This document shows, one piece after another, positions 31,465 to 36,605 of a DNA stretch of 36,605 bases. Position numbers and translations under genes: made by a program. This stretch comes from an uncultured Ruminococcus sp. (GTDB lineage: Bacteria; Bacillota; Clostridia; Oscillospirales; Ruminococcaceae). The notes beneath the pieces were generated by a model. The model ran no database searches. It was not told the origin of the DNA and was given only the letters and a program-made list of their open reading frames with translations. Position 1 is the stretch's first letter; each line of letters starts with the position of its first letter. The stretch covers positions 1-36,605 of the forward strand of contig CANQCJ010000001.1 of assembly GCA_947589205.1 (NCBI GenBank), read 5' to 3'.

Positions 31465-32187
31465 TTATCCCGCCTGCCCGGCATTTTCGGGCAATTCTCT
31501 GTATGCTTTTACCAATTTATCCTCTTCATCGCTCAGGCTGTACCTGCCCTCGTTCCCGAGTGACGGGCTGCTCATTCGTTCGGCTTTAAGGCGCAGGATC
31601 TCGCCGCCGCAGACGCAGATTATATAGTAATCGTCGCCCTCGCAGACGATGTGATAAGGCGATATGACGATCTTTTCGCCCTTTTTGCGGTCGTTTTCAT
31701 CGCTGTAGATCATCTCGACCTCTCTGTCGTTAGCGATAGCTTCACTGATAACGTCCACAACGCCGAACACCCCGTCGTTGGAGGATTTCGTACGGTTAGC
31801 CACATAGATAGTCCGTTTAAGCCCCGCCGCCTTGTGCTCGCTCGTAAGCGTCTGAAGCTTTCTGATAAGCTCGTTAGCTCTTTTTATCGTAAGATATTTC
31901 GATGAGGCGCACATATTTGCAAGAATTTTAAGCTCCTCATCGTCAAAAAGTCTCTGCGCCTTGTAGTAGGCGTTCGAGTGACCTCTTTTTGTCGTTTCTA
32001 TCCCGAGACCGGCGTCGCAAAGCGTAGCTATATCGTCATAGATCGTTTTTCTTTCCGCCTTTATATCCATATTTTTCAATATTTCAATAAGCTGATTACC
32101 CGTTATCGGATGATCTATATCCGTCTGCCGGTCAAACATCTGCTCCATTATAAGAAGCTTCTGTTTCTGTTTTGATACTCCTGCCAA
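31465..32187 (-). CDS. WYL-domain transcriptional regulator (short form)
   Basis: The 240-residue protein has an N-terminal winged-helix region (about 8-75; ITGNQLIEILKNMDIKAERK, TIYDDIATLCDAGL), a helical connector, and a WYL-like domain (about 140-205; VVDVISEAIANDREVEMIYS, ISPYHIVCEGDDYYIICVCG, LRLKAERMSS). WYL domains sense nucleic acids or small ligands and control DNA-damage or defence genes in several phyla. This one is shorter than typical family members (about 300-330), since most of the C-terminal extension is missing. It starts 30 bp after the UPF0291 gene and is probably co-transcribed with it. Its target is unknown. Confidence 0.86.
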   Translation of the reverse strand: MAGVSKQKQKLLIMEQMFDRQTDIDHPITGNQLIEILKNMDIKAERKTIYDDIATLCDAGLGIETTKRGHSNAYYKAQRLFDDEELKILANMCASSKYLTIKRANELIRKLQTLTSEHKAAGLKRTIYVANRTKSSNDGVFGVVDVISEAIANDREVEMIYSDENDRKKGEKIVISPYHIVCEGDDYYIICVCGGEILRLKAERMSSPSLGNEGRYSLSDEEDKLVKAYRELPENAGQAG

Positions 32188-32217
32188 AACAAAAAAACCT
32201 CCCTGCTCGGTAGCTTT

Positions 32218-32424
32218 TCAGCCCTTCCCCTTGCCGACTCTTTTAACAGAGCCGTCGGGCGAAACGATCACCGTGCTTTCAAGAGAAGCGCGAAGCGAGC
32301 CGGTAACGGCTGCGCGGTATTCGTTCCTCAACGCTTCCCTTTCCGCCTTTTCCTCATCGGTCAATTCTCTTTCGCGGGAAACGGCGGTAAGCTCGGATAA
32401 TCTTTTAAGCTTTCTGCTCTCCAT
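32218..32424 (-). CDS. UPF0291 (YnzC-like, DUF896) small protein
   Basis: The 68-residue protein matches the YnzC family: an N-terminal helical hairpin (RKLKRLSELTAVSREREL then TDEEKAEREALRNEYRAA) followed by SLRASLESTVIV and DG-x-V. The family is widespread in Firmicutes, and its function is poorly defined; Bacillus YnzC is encoded with an SOS-induced gene. A clear AAGGAG ribosome site precedes the ATG. The gene lies upstream of the WYL regulator in the same orientation. Confidence 0.88.
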   Translation of the reverse strand: MESRKLKRLSELTAVSRERELTDEEKAEREALRNEYRAAVTGSLRASLESTVIVSPDGSVKRVGKGKG

Positions 32425-32584
32425 AAATTTTTACTCCTTAATGAACGTAATTTCGGGCATAAAAATACCCGTACCATACGCTCCAAAAAAGTCCCCGCAT
32501 TATATTCAAAACGCTTTCAAACCGGACGGCTCTCCGTATCGGCAATTTATAACGCCGAAACCGTCCAAGCATTAAGAACAAGCG

Positions 32585-32644
32585 GCACGCCTTACACAAC
32601 AGCGCGTTAGAGATCGAAGATCAGATGTGAGATCTAAGGTGTGC
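32585..32644. ncRNA. Possible structured RNA element
   Basis: GCACGCCTTA pairs with TAAGGTGTGC over 10 bp (one wobble), enclosing a 40-base loop that contains smaller GATC-based hairpins. A second hairpin with a T tail, GTGCG/CGCAT (32641-32661), competes with its 3' arm on the plus strand, as in an attenuator. No known RNA family was recognised. Confidence 0.3.
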
Positions 32645-32831
32645 GTCTGCGGCGCATTTTTATAGTTTATCCGCCGTGCGCGAGCCTTACTTCAAAATCC
32701 TATTATCTGACCTCATTCACCGTTCGCTTTGCAAGTATAATTTTTGGACTTTTATGATTTTTCTCTTTTATAGATATATGTTTTTTTAAAGTAAAGTCCA
32801 AAAATACCCCCGCGTAGCTTTGGTGTAATAT

Positions 32832-32860
32832 ATTATAACATACTTTTTATTCCTTTGCAA
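32832..32860 (-). promoter_or_regulatory. Minus-strand promoter with ~400-nt leader towards UPF0291
   Basis: On the minus strand TTGCAA (32860-32855), a 17-bp spacer and TATAAT (32837-32832). Transcription would begin near 32825 and read through the inverted repeat and the structured element, reaching UPF0291 after about 400 nt. Confidence 0.6.
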
Positions 32861-32935
32861 GGTTAATTTTGCACAAAGTGTCCGATTATTTTCCCTCAAT
32901 TTACACAAAAATGTACCGTTCGCCGCCATTTTTGC

Positions 32936-33002
32936 CGAACATTTGTACTTTTTACTAAACGAGCAAACATTTGTTTGTATAGTATTCACAAACTTTTGTT
33001 CG
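32936..33002 (+). promoter_or_regulatory. Three LexA-like palindromes upstream of the plus-strand operon
   Basis: CGAACATTTGTACT (32936-32949), CAAACATTTGTTTG (32964-32977) and CAAACTTTTGTTCG (32989-33002) fit the Gram-positive SOS box layout C-R-AAC-N4-GTT-Y-G with few mismatches. Their centres are 28 and 25 bp apart, and the last abuts the -35 box. Confidence 0.45.
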
Positions 33003-33007
33003 CCCTC

Positions 33008-33036
33008 TTGACGAAAGCGATTTTTGAGATTATAAT
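33008..33036 (+). promoter_or_regulatory. Promoter of the coiled-coil/sigma-like/decarboxylase operon
   Basis: TTGACG (33008-33013), a 17-bp spacer and TATAAT (33031-33036). It is preceded by three LexA-like boxes and followed at the start site by a fourth. Confidence 0.8.
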
Positions 33037-33046
33037 AATAATTAGA

Positions 33047-33060
33047 AGAACACACGTTCT
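33047..33060 (+). promoter_or_regulatory. Fourth LexA-like palindrome at the transcription start
   Basis: AGAACACACGTTCT has perfect AGAAC/GTTCT arms with a 4-base spacer, the SOS-box geometry. It lies about 10-24 bp after the -10 box, where a bound repressor would block initiation or escape. Confidence 0.45.
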
Positions 33061-33098
33061 TTGAAAACAAAATCTTTAATTGACGAAAGGAAACTGCC

Positions 33099-33398
33099 AT
33101 GGAAAAAAACGAAAGAAACGAAAGCTTAAAAAGCATAGCCGCGCTTGCCGACGAGTATTACACGACAGCGTCGCGGCTGGAAGCGCGCATAGCGGAGCTT
33201 AAGAAGCAGATGTCGGCTCACCCCGCCCCGGACGAGCTTAATTCTCTCAGACGCCGCCGCGAGCTGCTTATGACCGAACGGCGCGAGCTTATCTATACCG
33301 CCTGCGAGCTGTCGCGTCTCGCCGCGCCCAAACCGCCCACCCCCAGTCTTGCAAGGCGACAGTCACAAGACGCTTCCGCTCGGAGGTGCGGCTTATGA
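33099..33398 (+). CDS. Small coiled-coil protein of unknown function
   Basis: The 99-residue protein is mostly charged alpha-helix: two predicted coiled-coil segments (about 7-40 and 45-70; ASRLEARIAELKKQM, LNSLRRRRELLMTERREL) and a basic, proline-containing tail. I do not recognise the family. A GAAAGGAAA ribosome site precedes the ATG. Its stop overlaps the ATG of the sigma-region-4-like gene (ATGA), so the two are translationally coupled and probably act together, perhaps as a DNA-binding protein and its partner. Confidence 0.8.
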   Translation: MEKNERNESLKSIAALADEYYTTASRLEARIAELKKQMSAHPAPDELNSLRRRRELLMTERRELIYTACELSRLAAPKPPTPSLARRQSQDASARRCGL

Positions 33399-33628
33399 AT
33401 TGCAGCAGGAGAGATTTTGAAAAAAACAGCGCGCTTATGAAAAAATTGATCGAAAAACAATTGACCGAACGGCAAAAATGTTATATAATAATGTATTATA
33501 GAGACCAAGCGACCATGAGAGATATCGCCGCAAGGTACGGCGTAAATCCCTCGACCGTCAGCCGCACGATAAAGCGCGGCAGACAAAGGCTCGCCAACAC
33601 GCTTAGTCTCATCACCGGAGGTCAGTAG
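33395..33628 (+). CDS. Sigma-70 region 4-like helix-turn-helix protein
   Basis: The 77-residue protein consists mainly of a sigma-region-4-type helix-turn-helix: LTERQKCYIIMYYRDQATMR, then DIAARYGVNPSTVSRTIKRG and RQRLAN. It lacks the regions 1-3 of a sigma factor, so it is more likely a stand-alone DNA-binding regulator, as found in many Clostridia. A GTG at 33386 is also in frame. The ATG at 33395 is preferred because GGAGG lies 8 nt upstream. The stop is 5 bp from the decarboxylase-family gene, whose ribosome site overlaps it. Confidence 0.85.
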   Translation: MNCSRRDFEKNSALMKKLIEKQLTERQKCYIIMYYRDQATMRDIAARYGVNPSTVSRTIKRGRQRLANTLSLITGGQ

Positions 33629-33633
33629 ATTTT

Positions 33634-34959
33634 ATGGATATACAACGCTTTGTAAACGAATATGCCGAGAGCAATATATCGAGATTCCATATGCCCGGGC
33701 ACAAGGGACGGCTTATCTGCGGCGCGGAGGGCTTCGATATTACGGAAATTTGCGGCGCGGACAGCCTATATGATGCCGACGGCATTATCGCGCAAAGCGA
33801 AAACAAATGCGCCGAAGCATTCGGCTCCGCCAAGACCTGCTACGGCGCGGAGGGCTCCAGCCAGACGATAAAAGCCGCGCTGCTCATGCTAAGGCGGTTT
33901 TTCGGCAGGGATATAAAGCTGCTCTCCTCGAGAAGCTGTCACCGCGCGTTCCTTGACGGCTGTATGCTTATCGGCGCAGACCCGATATGGCTCGGCTGCG
34001 AACGTGATATGCTCTGCAAAAGCGATGTGACCCCCCTTGACATCGAGACCGCCCTTGAAAGGGAGCGCATCGACGCGGTGTACATAACCTCGCCGGATTA
34101 TTACGGAACGCTTGCCGATATAAGGGCTATAGCCGATATCTGCCATGCTCACAAGGCTTTGCTGATAGTCGACAACGCTCACGGGGCTTATCTGAAATTT
34201 GCCCCGGGGCGTTCCCACCCGATAGATAACGGAGCGGATATAGTCTGCGATTCGGCGCACAAAACTCTCCCGGTGTACACCGGAGGAGCGTACCTGCATA
34301 TCTCAAATACCGCCCCTGCGGAGCTTATCCCCCTTGCAAAGCCCTGCATGGCGGCGGTCGGCTCGTCAAGTCCGTCCTACCTGATACTCGCTTCGCTCGA
34401 CAGCTGCACCGATATGCTCTATAACGGCTTGCCGAAAAAAATTTCGGCTTGCTGTGAACGCGTCGGCAGGATAAAAGAGCTTATCAAACGGCGCGGACTA
34501 AGCGATATATCCTCCGAACCGCTCAAAATCACCCTCGGCTGTGCCGAAGCAGGTTACAGCGGCGTGCAGGCCGCAGAGCTTATGCGGCAAAACAAAATGG
34601 AGTGCGAATACGCGGACGTTCGGGCGGTGGTGCTTATGATATCGCCGTTTAACGATGAGGAGGACCTTGTACGTCTGGAAAAATTTATCCAAAGCTTTGA
34701 GATAAAAGAGAGCATCGTTAAAGCTCTGCCGAAGCTGCCGAAAGCGCTGCCTAAAGCGATGCCGCTCAGAGAAGCCATGCTCGCTTCAAGCGAAAGCGTT
34801 TTGACAGAAGCCGCCGAGGGGAGGATCTGCGCCCGCCCCGCGCTGAGCTGTCAGCCGTCGGTCGCTGTTGCAATGCCCGGAGAGGTGATAACTCATGAGT
34901 GTATCGCCGCGCTCAAGGGCTTGGGGATAGAAAGAATAGAAGCTGTAAAAAAAATTTAG
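33634..34959 (+). CDS. Orn/Lys/Arg decarboxylase-family PLP enzyme (YaaO-like)
   Basis: The 441-residue protein is a fold-type I PLP enzyme of the short YaaO group. It has MPGHKGR (20-26), GAEGSSQTIKAALLML (71-86), the cofactor Asp in LLIVDNAHGAYL (Asp180) and the Schiff-base Lys in DSAHKTLPVYTGGAYL (Lys210). Family members decarboxylate basic amino acids, but substrate specificity of the short members is often unproven. In Bacillus subtilis yaaO lies upstream of tmk, yaaQ (darA), yaaR, holB and yaaT. Here the same order is kept without tmk and yaaR. Confidence 0.92.
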   Translation: MDIQRFVNEYAESNISRFHMPGHKGRLICGAEGFDITEICGADSLYDADGIIAQSENKCAEAFGSAKTCYGAEGSSQTIKAALLMLRRFFGRDIKLLSSRSCHRAFLDGCMLIGADPIWLGCERDMLCKSDVTPLDIETALERERIDAVYITSPDYYGTLADIRAIADICHAHKALLIVDNAHGAYLKFAPGRSHPIDNGADIVCDSAHKTLPVYTGGAYLHISNTAPAELIPLAKPCMAAVGSSSPSYLILASLDSCTDMLYNGLPKKISACCERVGRIKELIKRRGLSDISSEPLKITLGCAEAGYSGVQAAELMRQNKMECEYADVRAVVLMISPFNDEEDLVRLEKFIQSFEIKESIVKALPKLPKALPKAMPLREAMLASSESVLTEAAEGRICARPALSCQPSVAVAMPGEVITHECIAALKGLGIERIEAVKKI

Positions 34960-34991
34960 TCAAAGCTATAGCTTTTTTATTATTTTCGTGT

Positions 34992-34997
34992 TATAAT
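34992..34997 (+). promoter_or_regulatory. Possible -10 box upstream of darA
   Basis: TATAAT follows a small AAAGC-TATA-GCTTT hairpin with T tail (34962-34978), which may end part of the upstream transcript. No good -35 box is seen at 17 bp, so this promoter is tentative. Confidence 0.4.
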
Positions 34998-35039
34998 AGT
35001 ATAGGACAATAAAAAAATTTCCGACAAAGGAGAATATAA

Positions 35040-35366
35040 ATGAAACTTGTTTATGCTATAGTCAATAACGACGACAATTACGCCGTTTCAAAAGGGCTGC
35101 TCAAAAAGGGTATTCGCGCGACCAAGCTTGCGTCTACCGGAGGATTTCTTTCGGCGGGGAATACTACCTTTATGATCTGCTGCCGCGACTGCGAGGTCGA
35201 TACCGTTATCGAGACCTGCCGCGAGCATTCGAGGAGGAGAAAGCAGTACGTTCCCTCCTCGGCTATATTGGAAAACACCGGCGCGGAGCAGGCTTACCCG
35301 GTCGAAATAACTATCGGCGGCGCGACTATTTTCGTCACCGATATAGAGCGTTTTGAACAGGTATGA
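35040..35366 (+). CDS. darA: Cyclic-di-AMP receptor, PII-like (DarA/PstA, YaaQ)
   Basis: The 108-residue protein belongs to the YaaQ/DarA family of PII-like trimeric c-di-AMP receptors. It shows the family features LVYAIVNNDDNYAVSKGLLK, the ligand-loop stretch KLASTGGFLSAGNTTFMICC (29-48), RRKQYVP and the C-terminal GGATIFVTDIERFEQV. The downstream target of DarA is not established in any species. It has an AAAGGAGAA ribosome site, and its stop overlaps the holB start by 4 bp. Confidence 0.95.
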   Translation: MKLVYAIVNNDDNYAVSKGLLKKGIRATKLASTGGFLSAGNTTFMICCRDCEVDTVIETCREHSRRRKQYVPSSAILENTGAEQAYPVEITIGGATIFVTDIERFEQV

Positions 35367-36340
35367 AACGCATCGGCGTAAATCAAGAGGCTCTTAATAT
35401 CGTGCGTTCGCTTGCCGAAAAAGGGCGCGAACCGCATTCGATGCTTATTTGCGGCGAACGCGGCAGCGGCAAGAAAACGCTCGCTAAGGATATCGCAAAA
35501 ATTTTGCTTTGCGAAAACGGCTGCGGCGTCGGCTGCGATGAATGTCGGGTATGCCGTCTTATAGAAAAGGATTCCTTCCCCGACGTTATGACTTTGCAGG
35601 CTCCCGAGACGGGGAATATCAAGGTCGATGAGATCCGCGCGATAGTTTCTCAGGCTTCGCAGACGCCGACAGAGGGACGGTTTCGGGTTTTCATATTAGC
35701 CGACCTTGACCGCTCGGTGCAGACGCTGATACAAATACAGAATATCCTGCTAAAGCTGATAGAAGAACCCCCCGCTCACGCCGTTATAATTCTCACCGCC
35801 CGCTCAAAGGAGCTTTTTCTCGATACCGTCGTCTCGCGAACGCTTCAGCTCAGCGCCGAAGAACCGACCCCAACGCAGACCGCCGCCTTTTTGATAGAGA
35901 GCGGCTTTGAGCGAATGGACGCCGAGCAAGCCGTCTGCCGCTGCGGCGGGAATATCGGCAGGTGTCTTGAATACTTAAACGACAAGCAGATAAGAGAAAA
36001 CGCCGAGAGCGCGCTCAAAGCGATGCAGGCTCTTGCAAATTCAAACGAGCTGGAGCTTTTAAAAGAGCTTACACTGATAACGGGAAAGAAAAACGGCTTT
36101 ATCAATACTATGGGCTTTATTCAAAGGATCGTGTACGACGCGCAGAGGATACGTGCCGGACTGCCGGTGAATTATCCCTTTTCCCAAAAGCTTTGTCAAA
36201 GGATAGGCGAAAAATTCAATGAAATAAGGCTTGTTGAAATATATGAGACGGCGGGCGAATATTCAAAGCGCGCGGCGGTGAGCTGTCAGCTCATGCCGCT
36301 TGAAAACGCGCTCGCAGCTCAACTTTTTGACCGGAGGTAA
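35363..36340 (+). CDS. holB: DNA polymerase III delta' subunit
   Basis: The 325-residue clamp-loader subunit has a P-loop GERGSGKKTL (31-40), a Zn-binding set CGVGCDECRVC (54-64), the SVQTLIQIQNILLKLIEEPP stretch (equivalent to the conserved 'QNALLKTLEEPP') and an SRTLQL arginine-finger segment. It is part of the clamp loader that places the beta clamp on DNA. The start overlaps darA (ATGA). Its ribosome-site-like GGAGG at the stop codon serves the next gene. Confidence 0.94.
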   Translation: MKRIGVNQEALNIVRSLAEKGREPHSMLICGERGSGKKTLAKDIAKILLCENGCGVGCDECRVCRLIEKDSFPDVMTLQAPETGNIKVDEIRAIVSQASQTPTEGRFRVFILADLDRSVQTLIQIQNILLKLIEEPPAHAVIILTARSKELFLDTVVSRTLQLSAEEPTPTQTAAFLIESGFERMDAEQAVCRCGGNIGRCLEYLNDKQIRENAESALKAMQALANSNELELLKELTLITGKKNGFINTMGFIQRIVYDAQRIRAGLPVNYPFSQKLCQRIGEKFNEIRLVEIYETAGEYSKRAAVSCQLMPLENALAAQLFDRR

Positions 36341-36347
36341 TTAAAAA

Positions 36348-36605
36348 ATGGTAAAATATATAGGAGTAAGATTTAAAAAGGTCGGGAAGATATATTATTT
36401 CTCTCCCGGAGAGCTCGATATAAAGCTTAACGACAAGGTTATCGTCGAGACGGTGCGCGGCGTCGAATGCGGAGACGTGGTGCTTACGGACAAGGAGATA
36501 GACGAGGCGGAGCTTAACGCGCCGCTTAAAACCGTTATCCGCATAGCGACCAAGGAGGATATGCAGACGATAGAACGCAACAAGCAGAAGGAAAAGGAAG
36601 CTTTC
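36348..36605 (+). CDS. ricT: PSP1 domain protein RicT/YaaT, N-terminal part (runs off the window)
   Basis: An open frame from ATG 36348 continues through base 36605 (86 codons). It reads VKYIGVRFKKVGKIYYFSPG, then KLNDKVIVETVRGVECGDVV and a helical DMQTIERNKQKEKEAF. This is the start of the PSP1-like YaaT (RicT) family, a component of the Y-complex that affects RNase Y-dependent mRNA processing in Bacillus. It lies 7 bp after holB with GGAGG overlapping the holB stop, the same gene order as in Bacillus. Confidence 0.92.
   Translation, partial: MVKYIGVRFKKVGKIYYFSPGELDIKLNDKVIVETVRGVECGDVVLTDKEIDEAELNAPLKTVIRIATKEDMQTIERNKQKEKEAF

Larger units (their letters stand above)
32425..33098. other. 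674-bp noncoding region with structured sequence, promoters and LexA-like boxes
   Basis: This region between divergent genes holds no convincing coding frame. From left to right it contains a CGGG-x-CCCG hairpin close to UPF0291 and a TATAAT-like box on the minus strand near 32500. A 10-bp stem GCACGCCTTA/TAAGGTGTGC (32585-32594 with 32635-32644) encloses a GATC-GAA-GATC hairpin and is followed by a GTGCG/CGCAT hairpin with five T. Next come a 13-bp inverted repeat ATTTTTGGACTTT/AAAGTCCAAAAAT (32740-32752 with 32793-32805), a minus-strand promoter, four LexA-like palindromes and a plus-strand promoter. It may encode a small RNA or a long leader; I do not recognise it. Confidence 0.5.

Noticed and set aside
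32425..32831. Housekeeping RNA (tmRNA, RNase P RNA, SRP RNA, T-box)
   Set aside because: None of their conserved sequence blocks was found; a 6S-like RNA cannot be excluded but is not supported.
32786..33136. 116-codon minus-strand frame across the regulatory region
   Set aside because: It crosses the promoter and palindrome cluster, has no ribosome site and no recognisable motif.

Overview
The window looks like a chromosomal segment of an anaerobic Gram-positive Firmicute of the class Clostridia, most like a gut or rumen Ruminococcus/Oscillospiraceae. The reasons are the Firmicutes gene order darA-holB-ricT next to an Orn/Lys/Arg decarboxylase-family gene, near-perfect sigma-A promoters (TTGACA, 17 bp, TATAAT), strong GGAGG ribosome binding sites, a surface protein ending in an NPATG sorting-type signal, AdhE, a glycyl-radical-like protein and an anaerobic (cobalt-early) B12 pathway. 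The assignment is inference from gene content; no rRNA or tRNA is present.

Layout. (1) 1-4273, minus strand: an exported-polymer acylation cluster of an AlgI-type MBOAT acyltransferase, a membrane-anchored DHHW/AlgX-like protein and the start of an FkbH-type HAD protein. (2) 4416-5590: three tandem copies of a ~0.43/0.33 kb unit. Each unit encodes a 25-residue hydrophobic peptide on the minus strand and a convergent ~90-nt antisense RNA on the plus strand, both from consensus promoters. This has the architecture of a type I toxin-antitoxin system and is the most striking part of the window. (3) 5683-5952: a small protein resembling the C-terminal glycyl-radical tail of NrdD. (4) 6114-12528, minus: an L-fucose catabolic operon (fucI, an acidic unknown, a RhaB-like kinase, fucU, fucA) ending in a sirtuin. 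(5) 12671-14053: a lipoprotein and an APH-fold protein whose catalytic residues are replaced. (6) 14390-17008, plus: adhE. (7) 17065-20328, minus: a BvgS-like hybrid histidine kinase. (8) 20514-21266, plus: a MoeB/ThiF-type E1 enzyme, convergent with a rhodanese-TtcA fusion (21305-22447). (9) 22447-28904, minus: DUF1349 protein and cbiA, cbiET, cbiJ, cbiH, cbiG, cbiF, all tightly overlapped. (10) 28986-31283, minus: a large secreted modular surface protein. (11) 31465-32424, minus: a short WYL regulator and a UPF0291 protein. (12) 33099-36605, plus: a coiled-coil protein, a sigma-region-4-like protein, an Orn/Lys/Arg decarboxylase-family protein, DarA, HolB and the start of RicT.

How the parts work together. 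The fuc genes turn L-fucose into L-lactaldehyde and DHAP; AdhE, nearby but separately transcribed, is a plausible aldehyde-reduction outlet. The cbi block covers the middle steps of corrin-ring synthesis only; the rest must lie elsewhere. ThiF/MoeB-like and rhodanese-TtcA proteins suggest a local sulfur-transfer theme. The 3' end is the conserved c-di-AMP receptor/clamp-loader/RicT cluster, here without tmk and yaaR.

Noncoding regions worth attention are the triplicated convergent RNA units, a 670-bp region (32425-33098) with LexA-like palindromes and structured sequence, and a hairpin-rich 410-bp insertion inside the fuc operon (8431-8839).
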